From assembly GCA_009767595.1 (NCBI GenBank), contig VSDK01003911.1:1-64000 (forward strand): a DNA stretch of 64,000 bases. Reading direction: 5' to 3'. Position 1 is the stretch's first letter. Each line of letters opens with the position of its first letter. Below are positions 12,901 to 25,173 of the stretch, in pieces. Source of the stretch: Symbiodinium kawagutii. Its lineage: Eukaryota > Sar > Dinophyceae > Suessiales > Symbiodiniaceae. Position numbers and translations under genes: made by a program. The notes under the pieces were generated by a model. That model had not been told where the DNA came from. It saw nothing but the letters and a program-made list of their open reading frames with translations, and did no database searches.

Positions 12901-15900
12901 ACCAAGTGACATTGACCATGCTGATCGAATCTATAGCACTCATTGAATCATTGCCTATAGGCATATGGTGGCTTCTCAAAATGGGGGACCTCCAAAAATG
13001 GTTGGTTTGTTACTATATGTTACTATAAATGCTTCATGACTTGGATGATAAGTGGGGGTCCCTTATGACTTCATAACGCCCCCAGAGCTATGACACGTTG
13101 GCTGCCTATGACTCGTTGCTGGCCAGGAGCCTGGGCTGATCAAACACTGGGCCGCGAATCCACCGGCCGTCTACTTCGGGGAGTTCGAGGAGTGGAGCTG
13201 GGAAGGGAACGGAGCCAAGAAATGCTGGGGTGATGATATGGTGGTTTCTCAAAATAGCAGTAACCAGTGGTCGATGATAGGGGATAGGGGATAATCACCA
13301 GGAACAATGCTTAAACAACTACAAACAACTACTAGATGGTGGTTTCTCACAATAGGGACCCCTAAAAATAGCTGGTTTATTGCTAACAATGATTAATAAT
13401 GGATGATTTGCGGGGTCCCCTATTTTTGAGAAACACCCATATGGGTGTGTTCGTGTGGATGGCTATCCATGGGTAGGTAGATGGTGGCGATTGATTCATT
13501 GAATGATTCGTGGATGGGTCGCCATTTTTAGTAAAGCAACCATATGTAGGGGGGTACTTTATTTTGGGAAACCACCACACGGGTGTGTTCATGTCCAAGC
13601 CATGGTAGCAGTTGCCCTATGGATCCCTATGGTAGATGCTCACCTGGGTTTCACCATTTGTGGATTTTCCCGCTGGCCAGGGAGCATCTACCACTGTGTG
13701 AAGTTGATGTCAATCATTTGACAAATGATATTTGGATAGATTTTCTTACAAGTGGCGGGTGCCATGGAGAGACAGAAAGAATGGATTAGAATAGATTTTT
13801 GTTGATTGTTGGAAACCTATCATAATCACATCTATCTCTCAAGAGTTTCCAATCATTTTGCTGTCTTTTGCCTTGTTCATACCTGCGTTTCTTGTACATA
13901 ATGGTGAGTGTCCCTCATCATCAGGTTGACCAGGCCTCCAGCGCTGGGGCGAACAGCCCCTCCAGGGAGAGGCTACGGCGCGGACCAAAGAACTGGAAGC
14001 CATCTTTGCCAAGTGCAAGGGTGTGGCAGGCCAGCAGGAGAGATCAACCCCGGGGAGATCAGTTTCTGGAGGAAATCTGTAGCCTAGGCCATGTCACTGA
14101 GCTTGTAGCCGGTTGATCTATGATGAGGAGCTGATCTATGGAAATTCCCAGTTTTCTTGACAGCCAGTATTGACACTGAGCTGATCTGGGATTAGTTTGC
14201 TGTTGATACTCATCAACAGATTTTTCCTCAGTATTTGCCACCATCATGATGTTACCCAGGAGGTAACCACAGTTGAATGGCTGCAACAACGAATAGACAT
14301 CCATGGGTTGATGTGGATTATCCTATTGCATCAGCCTTGGCCCCAACTCTAATCCCATCCCCAAAAAGGATGTATAGGTTGGCTGCTCAAGGAAGGGTGG
14401 CGTTTAGCATCCCAAGCACAAATTGGAACAAAGCATCACCACAGTCATTTTCGCACCAGCTCAGCTGTCAGAACATGCTGGGCTGTCATATTACTGGGCT
14501 GTTTGACCCGGCTTATTCATGGACCTGTTGGATGACAATGGGAGTTGTACATCTGATGTTGGTCCTTGAGTCACAGAGTTGATTCAGTCGTGGCTTTGAC
14601 AATTGGTGGCCATGGCAGCAGAATATCCCTTGGCACCATATATAGGTGGTATTGTATTTGCGTTGGCATGTGCAAAATGGGTATGTGATCGTTAAGGTGT
14701 GATACCCAATCCCCACTGGAGGGGGTTTTCCCTATTGAGAACGATCATGTTTTTGATGATGGGTGGCTACCCCTCAAATATGGTTTTAGCGCAGGTCATT
14801 CGTTTAACAGTAGCTAGCAGAATGATAGGGAATAACAACCAGCAATCACCAATCACTCATGGTTGATGATAGTGGATGATACTTGATGATGATATATGAT
14901 GAGCAGTGACGGTTGATGATCATTGATGAGCCCAGCTAAAACCCATCACCACATGTTGTGCTTTTCCCGCCCTGGAAAAAAGGATGTAGATGCAGAAAAC
15001 CGTCATTTCTAATCGGAACATCGCCAGACAATTGTCAAAGAGCGGCCTTTTCATGTGTTTTTGCACATCGATGTTAGTTTTATCCTGTCATGTTCTTGGG
15101 AGAATCCTCCAAACAGCCGTTTTTTTCCACAATTTCCCGCATCTAGTTTTGCCCAAAGATACCCAGGATATGATTGGTTAATGATGGTTCAGGGCGTCCC
15201 TGCGACGTCCATGTTCGCCCAGTTCACCTGGAGCCAGATGCGTTGTGCGCATGTTGGGCTGCTTGGATGGACAGGGCATGGATGACCAGTCACCAACATC
15301 CATGGTCTATACTACCAATAATTTGATATGGTTGAACATGGTTTCAACATGGTTTCACGGGGCTTAACATGGCCACCAGTAAGATTGCACATTGATGGTT
15401 TAAATTGGTTTGATTCTGTTTTAGCTTGAAACCATGCTTGCTACTGGCCTAATCGTGAAACGATTGATGATCAACCATATTCGACCAACATCAACTGTGA
15501 ATATGGTCAGACTTTGATGGTCTAACATCCTTTAACCCATTAGCCGCTCAGAATCCCCAAGATTTAGAGGTTGTATCGTTTGCGTGCCCAACATTGCATG
15601 TTGCTAGTTGAACGTGATCATTTGCACAAGGTTATTTGGAAATATTACATATGCACAACTGTCATCACCTCCTCTCTCTCTCTATATATATAGATTTTGT
15701 GATATATTCCTGGCTAGCGGTTTCACACATTTTTGGTTTTGAACCATCCCTTTGGAAGACCTCCTAATTGGCTTCATTTTTTGGGGTCACAGGGAGGACT
15801 CGAACAAGGAATCGATGTTACTTCAGCTAGGCCTGCGAGTTGGTGAGTTGTTCTCCCACATGCCAGGAGAAAGTCAGCAGCATCTTCAATGATATTGCAT

Positions 15901-18900
15901 ATGATTGCGGTCTGGTAACCTAGCCTGGAAGCTAGAAATCTCCTGTTTTTGTGAGAAAACCATCGTAAATGGTAGATTTTCCACGCAACAAGTTCGTTTG
16001 TTAGAATGTATCTTCTTGTTCTGAAAGTTGGTGTTCATTCACCTCGGCAAATGGAACATATTTGTCACTGCAAGGGGTATCCTGATTCGGCAAATGTCTC
16101 CTCCTTCAGATTGTTTCACCACTTGGATGATGACCTTCAGCAGAGACACGAAAGAAAGCATCTGGCGCAGCAGAAATTTGGAGTTCCCACCTGGCCTCAG
16201 ATGGCGCTGAGGAAAAGTTCTCCTTCATTTGCTCTACCACTGCGGTGCAAGCAACAGCTGGGCCCAGTGCCACTCAAGATTTGATTCCCAAGGACAGGAT
16301 GGGGGGCCAGCAGTGGCACCCAACTCACATTGTGTGAGTGGCGAGGCCCATCATAAGCCCCTTAGGTGTGCTGAAATGGTCCTTTCTGGAGGAGGTAACT
16401 GATGGCTTAGACATAGCTGGGGGCTGCGATTGGCTACTATGGGCCGCGATTGCAGGCTTTGGAGGGTTGTTTGGGTGAGTTCTTTTAGACACGTTGGCCA
16501 TCAATGAAGCCATCATTGACCATCAATGATTGTATGGATGAGTTGGCATTTGGCCCGTAAGAAGCATATGGGTGTTTCTCAAAATAGGGGTACCCCCCAA
16601 TCATCCCTAAATAGTAATGTATAGCAATAAACCAACCAGTTTTTGGGTCCCCTATTTTAAGAAACCACCACATGGGTTGGGAAAGGAGACCGCCGGAGTT
16701 TTGCCGTTGCCTCGTTGCCGCTGCGAAAGTTGCTTTTCATTTATGATCAATGTCGTGTTCGCAGTGGTAGTAGTCGTCGTTGCTGCTGGTTTCAAGCCTC
16801 AACCCCCAGACACCAAACATCAACGATATAATCAACATCAACTAAGATCAACTGAAATCAACTAAGATCAACTAAAATCAACCAAGGTCAACCAACATCA
16901 ACTGATCATATCTGATCATCCAGTGACCATCCATGGAGCATCAAGCCTCACCTGCTGGTGCTTGTCGTTGGGACAGGTCCCAGAGCTCAAAGAGATGTGG
17001 ATGTCGGCCATGCGGGAAATCATGGCAGTGGTCCCTCGGCTCGACCCATGGATCTGCACCCAGCAGCAGCTGCGCCGTGATAGCTTGGCTGGCCTAGTTT
17101 CAAGCTAGTTGATAGGGGCTAGGGTCATGGATAAGCACCAACAGTGCAAGAACAACCGCCAACACTAGGGCTAGGGTCATGGATAAGCACCCGCAGTGTA
17201 CGAACAACCGCCAACAGTATAGGGCTACTGGGGGTACAACGGAGTACCAAGGGTGGCGATGTTCACTGGTACTGGTAAGCTCTGGTTCGGATCGTGGGAA
17301 GGACGCTGACGGCGAACTGCCAGAAGTGTGTCCAAGCTCGATGGCACTGGCAAAGTCATTGGGTGGTTTGTGGGAATGATGGACGAACCATGAAGAACCC
17401 TGTTAAGTGGGGAATTGCAAGGTGGGTTCTTAACACCTAAGTGCAATTAAGTGTGTTTTTAGGGCAAAAACTCTGCCAGATTGCAACGAAGTCTCCCCCA
17501 ACTCCCTCATTACCAGCGCCACGGCAGCCTGAGCAATCTCAGGCCCGTGCCCATGGGGTGAATTACAAGGAGGAGTGGATCGAAAAGCGTCGCGCAGCTG
17601 CACACAGGTTGAGGCTTCGACCCCCCCACAACCCTAAGTGAAACTGGGGACTTCTTCGACATCATTGAACCCAGAAACCATGCATGTAAGCTAAGCACAT
17701 CTAAGATCATCTAAGCACATATCATTTGTGCATGCACATGCCTGTAGACATGCATTTCATGTATAATTATGTGTTTCTCATATGTCATATATCCATTAAA
17801 TTCCAGTGGGCAAACTACCGACAGATTTGTACGGAACGAAAGAAACTGTATGATTCATGGTAAGAGCGCAAAAAAGGATTCAAAAACAATAAGCAGCAAT
17901 ACAGTACTGCAAGATCCATCATTCCTGAATGGTTTGCCTACTGAGCATCGAGAAGACCCAGTTGTATTCCTTTCACTTCGGGATAAACGTGAAGTGGCTT
18001 TGTGAAAGTAAAATGCTGGGTCGCGAAAGCATGCGAAAGCTAATATGCTTCGCAAAAGGTCGCGCGAGCACCTCGTGAACTGCATGCCGCAGGGCGACGC
18101 GCAGACATCAGCTTTTTCTTATCCTTGTGTCGTTTGTTGTGCATGTGACGACCCTCCTGGGCATGGCTTCGAATTCTTGAGAATCCATGCACATTCCCGC
18201 CAAATGTATCCAAGTGTTCCAGATTTTCAACGCGGAAATCCGCACAAGCTCTGCGAGAACCATGGTTGCTCCAACCCAGGGATCCCCGCACACCGCCAGT
18301 ATAGAAGTACATATGGAAGCGGTCATGTCATTGTTTTGACGTGAATGTATGTTGCACATGGCTGCATTCCCCGCGAAAGCTCCGCGAAAGGGGTTGTCAG
18401 CATTTTACTTCCGCGAAAACCAAAACAGTGTCCTCCAAAGCAGCGGGAACGGTTTCACGAAAGAGGCTCCTGAGTGCAACGATTTGAAAGATGTTTTTTC
18501 ACAGCTCTACTGACAACGTTTATTTTTAGCTTTCAGGTTGGTTTGCTAGCATATTCTAGAAACAATCATTGATTACAGAACCAGCCTTTGAGAAACATGA
18601 TTTTCAAATGTATTTGAACTGGCTGGTGCTTGTGAAGATTTGTAATTTTCTTGGTGCTAAGACGTGGTTGGTTGGTTGACGAGCCTTTGCAAGCATATTT
18701 TTCATGACAGGGTTGAAGCCACCAACCAGTCTGATAAAATGATAAAAAATCATGGTAGTAAGAACATTTAGAACCCATCAAACACCTGGGGCTACCCCAT
18801 ACAGCTTGAGAAACCACGGTATAGCAGTTGTCCAACCATTATTGTTGGTGACGATCCCCTACTATTAACCATCACAACCCCTCCAAAACCACTATCATAT

Positions 18901-20592
18901 ATAGTTGCTGTAACCCTTTGAAAATCCCTTGGTTTTCCCTATGATTAGCCATCATAATCCCTATAAAACCCATATTTTCATCAATTTTAACCCTCAAGAT
19001 AACCACATGTTCACATATATCTGTTCCCGGAAAAACCATTTTTCAGTCACCTACGGTGCCATTCATTCCCAGCATGCCTTGTCGTTTGGCTTTGCCTTGC
19101 ATCCCAGGCCTCCCGGTGCTGGCTGTAGCCACTGGGGCCACCACCAGTTGCTCGCGAGACTTGTGGGCCGGGAGGCCGGCCATGAAAGATGAACGGCGCA
19201 TGTGTACAAGTTTATCCATATGGCTATGAGTCAATATGAACCATCACTAATGGCATATAATAACCAACAAAGCTATAGGGAGAACAATGGTTAATGATAG
19301 GGGAACCAGGGGTACAAGGTTTTGACCTTCTGCCATATATCATATATGTGTGTGTGTGTGTGTGCATTTGGTACATGTACGGATAGATATCAGAAAAATG
19401 TTGTATGCAAGGTTGTTCCATCCATCGTCATCTATCGATCTATTTACCTATGAATCAATTAATCTTAATTACATGATTGCTGTCTCATTTTATCTCATCT
19501 TATCTTATCCTATCTTATCCTATCCTATCCTACCCTATCCTATCCTATCCTATCCTATCCTATCCTATCCTATCCTATCCTATCGATGTATGTGCGTATA
19601 TCGTGTGTATCATTTTTTCATGCCTACGGCTTTTAGATTCCGTTCACATGTTTGTGCATGTTTCACGCACGGTGCAAAGTTACCAAATTGATGCGGGTGG
19701 AAACGGTGCTTTTCATGAGGCCCCTGGGCTTTGTCCATGAATCCGCACCTGATGCAATCATAATCCGCGCCCAGCTTCACTCCGGTCGTTCATGCCACGG
19801 TGCGCGCTGCTTCTGAATGATTCCGGGCAAATAAAGTGCATTTGGAAGTGGAACAGGCGTGGCAGCGTGTAACTTGACCAATAGTTTTGGTCACACTTGG
19901 TGGGTACTCCTCACAGCCCCTCGCGACTTGCCGCAGCCGGCAGGCATAGCGAGTTAGACGATTTGTGCCTTGACCAGTGAAGCCACCGACTTGGGACTGC
20001 ATGGAGTTTGTTGTCCCCAGTGTGACATCAAGAAATCTGGATGTTTGGGTTCCCAACTGGCTGGTGGGAGCTAAAGAGCCAGGGGTTATCCTCACAGCAC
20101 TTGAAAGGGGCAGCCAAGGAGCTGTCAGGAGTGGCCTAATGAAATGGTGCCCAACATGACCAGTGCAGTAGGTAAAACTAAGAGAAGGCGCATTCTAATT
20201 CTAAATTTGGAAGGCTAAGTTCGGAGCTTGTCCAGCTTCCACAGCGGCAACTAGGTGAATGTCGCTGGACCCGGACGGATCACGTGGGCACCATGAGCTA
20301 TCGCCCTTTTTTTTTAATGGTAAGCTAATGGTCATCCAATTGGTGCAGACCTGACTTGGCAAACCAATGACCAGCAGGGCACATGGCCACAGCCCACATG
20401 CTGCCTGCGCTGAGGTTAGGTTCAGTTCACCGTTTGGGGCAAGAAAAACAGGTGCCCACGCCAGTGATCTCCACATGCTATCGGACCCTCACTGTGCAGC
20501 TCGACCACAGTGGCGTTGGGGAAGGACTTGGATGTGCAGCTGGGGTCCTGGATAGAACCACGGTAGTGCACCCTACAAGGTGGGAGAGCTAA
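6806..20592 (+). CDS. panE: 2-dehydropantoate 2-reductase (ketopantoate reductase)
   Basis: Twelve exons are listed separately. The enzyme reduces 2-dehydropantoate to pantoate with NADPH, the second step towards pantothenate and CoA. The N-terminal Rossmann motif FFGCGAVGGYFGARLAE is diagnostic. It is followed in family order by VIVLACKAWEVE (the 'CKA' strand), VLPLQNGVDGA, a PG-I-H then FGE segment, ELEAIFAKC and WRK, AMREIMAV, TTSCSRDLWAGRP (family TSM-rD-aGRP) and RLGQEKQVPTPVI (family RLG-GVPTPV). A roughly 30-residue Pro/Gly-rich segment precedes the Rossmann fold, so an N-terminal extension or targeting sequence is likely; the start codon was not found. The central lysine is replaced by the KAW context, and the catalytic Lys region (W-R-K) is present. 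Exon 8 carries a 2-nt frame break. A few codons between exons 8 and 9, and between 11 and 12, appear to be missing, so undetected microexons are possible. Confidence 0.85.
7102..7196 (+). CDS. panE: panE exon 2, NADPH-binding motif
   Basis: The exon enters with two bases and encodes PLRWVFFGCGAVGGYFGARL, then AEPLGSAGAVV. GxGxxG is seen as GCGAVGG. A GA donor (GTT|GATGGA) gives phase 0 and makes AVV-VRKDTL contiguous, as the family expects. Confidence 0.9.
7900..8222. repeat. Polypyrimidine TCTTCTCTACTC repeat
   Basis: About 300 bases of degenerate CTCTTCTCTACT units lie immediately before the 237-bp array, inside panE intron 2. Confidence 0.85.
8224..9300. repeat. 237-bp tandem array, about 4.5 copies
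   Basis: Units start at 8224, 8461, 8698, 8935 and 9172, an exact period of 237. Each begins ACTCAATTTTTTAAAAGG and ends near CCCTTGGAAAATTGA. Copies differ by a few substitutions. The fifth copy decays after about 9285. The array lies wholly inside panE intron 2. Confidence 0.95.
10700..10744 (+). CDS. panE: panE exon 3
   Basis: Fifteen codons, VRKDTLRSLTSEGVK, between AG|G and a GC donor. It supplies the R...L...G segment after the first beta-alpha unit. Confidence 0.75.
11427..11495 (+). CDS. panE: panE exon 4
   Basis: Twenty-three codons, phase 0 to 0, containing RSICGDVHIPRAKL. This is the 'S-x-x-G-D' strand that precedes the CKA motif. GT donor. Confidence 0.8.
12105..12233 (+). CDS. 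panE: panE exon 5, CKA motif
   Basis: Forty-three codons with ESPFDADVIVLACKAWEVE, the family D-V-I-L-A-x-K strand. It ends CGEKTL at a GTCTCT donor. Joining to exon 6 gives the expected T-L-V-L-P-L-Q-N-G run. Confidence 0.9.
12650..12763 (+). CDS. panE: panE exon 6, QNG motif
   Basis: Thirty-eight codons beginning VLPLQNGVDGAGKV. They contain GHALVGWCNIVAAIQ (family N-I-V-A-x-I). GA donor (CAG|GAGACC), phase 0. Confidence 0.9.
12964..13080. mobile_element. Short inverted-repeat element, family A
   Basis: The left end GGTGGCTTCTCAAAATGGGG is mirrored by a decayed right end ending in CATAACGCC. Core contains GGTTGGTTTGTTACTA. It lies in panE intron 6. Non-autonomous, about 115 bp. Confidence 0.65.
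13127..13229 (+). CDS. panE: panE exon 7, FGE motif
   Basis: Starts EPGLIKHWAANPPAVYFGEF, matching PG-I-H...FGE. Two donors give the same phase: GC after 13223 and GT after 13229. I cannot choose between them. Confidence 0.85.
13336..13441. mobile_element. Short inverted-repeat element, family A
   Basis: Left end GGTGGTTTCTCACAATAGGG; right end CCCCTATTTTTGAGAAACAC, its near reverse complement. The core has GGTTTATTGCTAACAATGAT. In panE intron 7; a partial relative follows at about 13520-13580. Confidence 0.85.
13934..14078 (+). CDS. panE: panE exon 8, frame-broken
   Basis: Enters in phase with LQRWGEQPLQGEATARTKEL, EAIFAKCKGVAGQQ. The family's helix and W-K motif (EINPGEISFWRKS) follows in a frame shifted by two bases at the GAGAG run 14038-14042. 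Either there is a 2-nt insertion (assembly error or mutation), or a 17-nt GT-AG segment at 14021-14037 is removed. The second is less likely. Confidence 0.65.
15193..15246 (+). CDS. panE: panE exon 9
   Basis: Eighteen codons, GVPATSMFAQFTWSQMRC, after TTCAG|G, with a GC donor. This corresponds to the G-V-x-A-T-R...G-x-R stretch before P-E-L. Confidence 0.7.
16567..16673. mobile_element. Short inverted-repeat element, family A
   Basis: Left end GGGTGTTTCTCAAAATAGGG; right end CCCCTATTTTAAGAAACCAC. In the intron between panE exons 9 and 10. Its core lies in the opposite orientation to the 13336 copy. Confidence 0.85.
16977..17091 (+). CDS. panE: panE exon 10
   Basis: Thirty-eight codons plus one base, opening VPELKEMWMSAMREIMAVV (family P-E...A-M-x-E-x-x-A-V-A). 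The GC donor at 17092 gives the phase required by exon 11. Confidence 0.85.
17117..17225. repeat. Two-copy tandem repeat
   Basis: GGGGCTAGGGTCATGGATAA and the following AGCACC-N-CAGTG...AACAACCGCCAACA occur twice about 50-60 bases apart, just after panE exon 10. Confidence 0.75.
18619..18729. mobile_element. Short inverted-repeat element, family C
   Basis: Left end ACTGGCTGGTGCTTGTGAAG; right end GGTTGAAGCCACCAACCAGT. Imperfect but clear terminal inversion with an internal GGTTGGTTGAC. Confidence 0.6.
19108..19178 (+). CDS. panE: panE exon 11, RDLWAGRP motif
   Basis: The exon enters with two bases and encodes LPVLAVATGATTSCSRDLWA then GRP. The family signature is T-S-M-x-R-D-x-x-A-G-R-P. 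The GC donor is chosen at the end of GRP. The few residues normally linking to the next strand may sit in an undetected microexon. Confidence 0.8.
19342..19364. repeat. TG microsatellite
   Basis: A run of TG dinucleotides in panE intron 11. Confidence 0.9.
19495..19584. repeat. CCTAT pentanucleotide microsatellite
   Basis: About 17 TATCC/TATCT units, purest in the second half. Any open frame across it is an artefact of the repeat. Confidence 0.95.
20420..20592 (+). CDS. panE: panE terminal exon
   Basis: Encodes GSVHRLGQEKQVPTPVISTC, the family RLG-x-x-x-G-V-P-T-P-V end. About 35 further residues follow to TAA. The acceptor is AG|G. Confidence 0.8.
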
Positions 20593-23201
20593 CCCTACAA
20601 CCGTAACTATTAACAGTGTCTAACTGGTGGATGCTAACCTCCAGGTGTTCCTCCTTCTGAAAATGGGATGGTGAAGGCAACAGCGGTGGTTCAACCCACA
20701 AAAAACGGTGATGAAACACCATCTTTGCAATAAATTGGATGGCCCACGGCCTGAAACCGGCCTTGCGATGGCCACATCTCGAATGCCGCGCCCTGGTTGT
20801 GTTGCGTTTGGAGCCGCGAATGGGGCGACATCAGGGACTTTGGGTGGTCGGTCTTGGGCCTTGAGCACATCCATGACTGGTTGGCTTCAATCATCGGTCA
20901 ATGTGCCCCCCCTGGGAAGCCCGGAGGGAGAGAAAGAGACTTGATGGAAGAACACCCGATTGCGACTTGGTTTCTCATTGTGCTGACTATATCATCTGCC
21001 GATTCATCATTGCTTACATGACAACATGTTACTTTGGATGAGGTGGATCAAATCAGTATCATTCGTAATGTTTGCTATTTTTTTACGTATGAATGAATAT
21101 ATACGTATGAACAAATATATACGTGTGTATCATAGGAGATGCCCCGGTGAAAAAAAATAAGCCCTATACATTATACAGTACATGTATGTACATGCTTTTA
21201 ACATATCATGGATATTTATCTGTTCAATATATTGAAACACAGATAAATACAGCAAACCACTGAAGGATTCTCCTCCTTGGGAAGTTCCATTGGATCTGTT
21301 GGTGGCGAGGCGCGACCGGGTGGCTCGGAGAGAAGCGACCATGCCCATCTATCCACTGCTGGAGGGGCAGAAGATCCTTGGGACTATCTGCACCTGGGAC
21401 GAAGTCGCTGCGCCTGCCGGCTGTACCTGGTTGGGTAGTGATGCTCACCTTGAGTGACTGGGATCTTCAGAATTCTAGACATCCCAACATTCTGATTCTG
21501 TATCCCCACTACCTCACAGAGAAGGCGGTGGAGAGAGAGACTATTGGTATGAGTGGCCTCCCCCAGTGATACAAGTCACAACTGGACTACCGTTGTAGCT
21601 TGGGGTCCCAACATCGAGAGATGGCCCCCGTGACCCCTGGGGACGCTGATTCCGGTGGACTGAAGTTACATGCCTGGCGAGGCAATCACAAAGGCCAGCA
21701 GCTGCCGGCAGAACGGACCTTGGTACAAAAGAAAGCGGAAGAGTTGCTCGAACAACTTTTGTGACTGGTCGTTGGGAGGGAGCGATTTGGAGCCCAGAGG
21801 TATCCCGTACTGGCCCTTTAATAGGGGGGAGTGGCGAGCTAGGAGGAGGGTTCTAAACAAATGAGATTAAACTCTCGGTAGTTAATTAACTTTAGTCTTC
21901 GGCTGGAATTTGATCAAGAAATGGCTCCGGGGCCTGCAAACGATATATGAGCTCCCAAAAACGATAAGAGAACAGAACCTAAGATAACTCAACAGATTCA
22001 ACCCTTTAAGTTTCCTGACTTTTTTCTAAAATACCCAAGGGTCTGGAACGACAAGCAGAATGATAACGAAACGATAAGCAAATTTTCACAAAATGTCCTT
22101 TTTCCATGAATTGCTCCTCGGGTCCATCCAGTAATATTGCATTGAAATCGTTTGTGTGAAAGGCTTTTGACTACGCCAGGCTTAACACTTTGTTGCTGAT
22201 AGCACCGCAGCATAATCATCCAGGCAAAGCCAGACAGTGCCATCTAATATACTGACCTGGAAATGTAAAGTACAGTGGAACTCCTGGATAAGAATCCCAA
22301 ATCTGTGGTCCAGGGTCCCTCAAATTCTGAATTTAAATTGCTCACAATTTTCCACGTTCCTGGTCTGAGGTCGCTCAATTTCTTAGCAGTTTCTTAATTT
22401 TGTATTCTCATTTTTCTTTTCATGGAAAACCGGATGATTTTCTTCTACCCTTGCTTTTCCTCACTCTGATCATGCCACTCTGATCCAGCCTGATTTGTGA
22501 ATTGTTTGAGCTTTTCCAAGTCTGAACACGTCAGCTTTACAGACTTCAACTTGATCCTGTACGCAAAGAAACTTTTCGAGGCTCATTTTTTATTTTTGGC
22601 ATTGGTATACTTGTTGAAATGGCTGTAGTTGTATTGTTTGGGATTTGAAAAGTGAAGGAAGCAGCTTTACGGACTTCAACTTGGTACTCCAAGGAAAACA
22701 ATTCTTCGGGCCTCAAAAAGCTTATTTTGATTTTTGACGTGGGATACTTGTTGAAACACTTCTAGCTAAGAACTTGATTGCCTCCGTGAGGGTCCCTGAA
22801 ATTCTTTCCCGAAGAAACACATTATATACAGACCAAAAAGGGGTGGAAAAAAAATCCGAGCCCCTCAAATTCTTATACAAGAGATTCTTGTGCAGTACCT
22901 TCGCTGTAATTGAAAAGGAAGAAATACAAGAAATGGAGACGCATCAGATAGTGACCTGGAAGAATAAAATTAATTGACTGCTCATCAAGAGTGTGGCGGG
23001 AGGGTATCCAATGCCACCAAACACTGGGAAACGATATAGTGACCTCGTAAAACGATAACAATTTTGGAATTCCACAATTTTAAGTTGAGGTTTTGCCGCT
23101 CGCTCAAATGCTAGTTTATGACTGGTGGCTTTAAAGATGTTTCGTAGGGGGTGAAAGTGGTTAATAAGAGAGGATGCCAGCCAAGAATGCTAAAGTAACT
23201 G

Positions 23202-23302
23202 CTGGTTGGTGGTTTTAAAGGTCTCAATTGTTCCCATTGTTTTTGGGATGCTGCTTGGTTGATCAACTGATATTTTTGAGAGGTGTTGAGACCACCAACC
23301 AG
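23202..23302. mobile_element. Short inverted-repeat element, family C
   Basis: Left end CTGGTTGGTGGTTTTAAAGG; right end GTTGAGACCACCAACCAG. The core contains TTGGTTGATCAACTGATATT. Confidence 0.8.
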
Positions 23303-24882
23303 ATGAGCCAGCCTGTTGGAAAGTACGGTCAGACAATTTTGCATGATGTGCAATACATAGTGTCATCCAAGCAGGCCCACAGTGCGGAATTTTCCTATAA
23401 GTAGAATTGATCTTCTCAGAGGAGATTTAGAATCGGCAGGTCTCCCACAACGAAGACTCTTTGGAATGATTTACATGATTCGTTGCCACTCATCCCCGCC
23501 TAGTGTGATGGTGTTGCCGGAAAACTGTCAAAAAACGTCATTAAGAAACTGCGATGCATTCTCTCGAGCATACAACTCGCTGGTGGGTTCAGCGCCAAAA
23601 CTTGACCAATGCCCGCCCGGCGCTTTTTGACGGCCCAGCGTGCTGAAACGGCAAGGTGTTTGAACACAGCCTCGCGCGAGGGAATGCCAACAACAATGGA
23701 TCACTTGTGTTGCAGCGCGCGCCGCCAAGATCTGGGGTGCGCAAGCTTTTTCGCACGCATGGCGTCAGCACAAGGCAAAGCGAATGCCCGCAACGTGATC
23801 CACGCAAATGTGTGGGTGAAAACGGTTTGTTCATGGTAGGGCAAACTAATCTTTTCAGCAGCCTTGCAGCTTTGGCTTCGCCAACGGCTGCATAGAAAAA
23901 CCTGCGGGCCTTCAAGGTGCACCAGCCACATCCAGCCACGGGTTTCACCGATTTTTTTATCCTGAATGTTTGCTTGTTGGGCATTTTTCTTGTAATTACT
24001 TGTTTGTCTAAATGCCTTCTCGCTTGCTTATCTTTGCGGTGTTGCATCAAAAAATAGTTCAGCCAACCGATCGCCAGGCAAGCAGGCAATCAGCCAGCCA
24101 ATCAAGCAATGAATTGCCACACTCGTCAAAGTCCGCGGCACCAGCGCTGGCAGGTTTGGTGTTTTTGGACGGTTCTGTGACGTAGCAGACTGTCAAGCCA
24201 AGAGAGAAAATGACAGACACATACGGACACATTTGTGCCATTTTAAAACTCAATTTTGGTAAGTTCACTGCATTGCTAAACTGCAATTAAACACCCGTCA
24301 GTTTACATACTGATGGCATTTGATTGCCCAGTTTTACGGCCAACCACACATAAATGGCATGCTCCTTGAATTCAACCAACGCACCTGCGTGACCAGCTGT
24401 GTTTTTACCTGCACCCATCGGTTCATCGTCCCCAGTCGTCAAGCTTTGGTTCGAGTTAGCAATCATGATTTGGTCACCCTCACATTATCATTGTTTGTTT
24501 GCTAAATCCAGGAAAAGCGAACATTGCAGTACTCTTTTGATGCGTTTGATGCAAGTGCGAGATTTGGTGCTCATGTTCATGCATTTGTTCATGCATATTT
24601 TTGTTCACCACATATAAATTTGTGAAATCTACATGCTTGTTCCTGATTACATATTTGTCCTATGGCGCCCAATTCTTTACACACCCACCCAGGTTCAGCC
24701 CCAAGTATGATTGACAGCGGCAGGTCACTATTGGTCGCAGCCGCACACGTGCGTTTTGTGCATGCCACATTGGAATGTTGTCACGGTTCTTTAAAGTAAA
24801 CCTAGATGTAAAGAGATTGAAAACAGACGTCCACCGGGCGAAGGGTGGGAAGTGGTGGTTCATGATATGTTGTTCTCATCAA

Positions 24883-25058
24883 AGGATCCAATTGGCCACC
24901 CCACAAAGCCACCATGTTATCATCATAGGATCTAATGGGCCACCCCCATAGAGCCACCATGTTGTCATCATAGGATCTAATGGGCCACCCCCACAAAGCC
25001 ACCATGTTATCATCATAGGATCTAATGGGCCACCCCCACAAAGCCACTATTCATGGAA
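24883..25058. repeat. 45-bp tandem array, about 3.8 copies
   Basis: Units start at 24883, 24927, 24972 and 25017 (AGGATCYAATKGGCCACC...). The length is a multiple of 3 and the minus strand is open through it, giving a repeated 15-residue frame (WGWPIRSYDDNMVAL). No gene context supports translation. Confidence 0.9.
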
Positions 25059-25160
25059 TCCAAAACTGCGACACAATCACCTGAGCTCAGCACTGACCCA
25101 CGGGTCCAGGGAACCTCTATGGTAATCACGATGATGCTGATGATGAACCTTATGTTATTA

Positions 25161-25173
25161 TCCTGGTGATGAC

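Noticed and set aside
15780..15850. GACTCGAACAAGG, resembling a reverse T-arm
   Set aside because: The supposed stem does not pair and no anticodon arm fits.
23589..24089. Minus-strand 166-codon frame in a CpG-rich patch
   Set aside because: Both strands are open, with no motif. The composition alone explains it.
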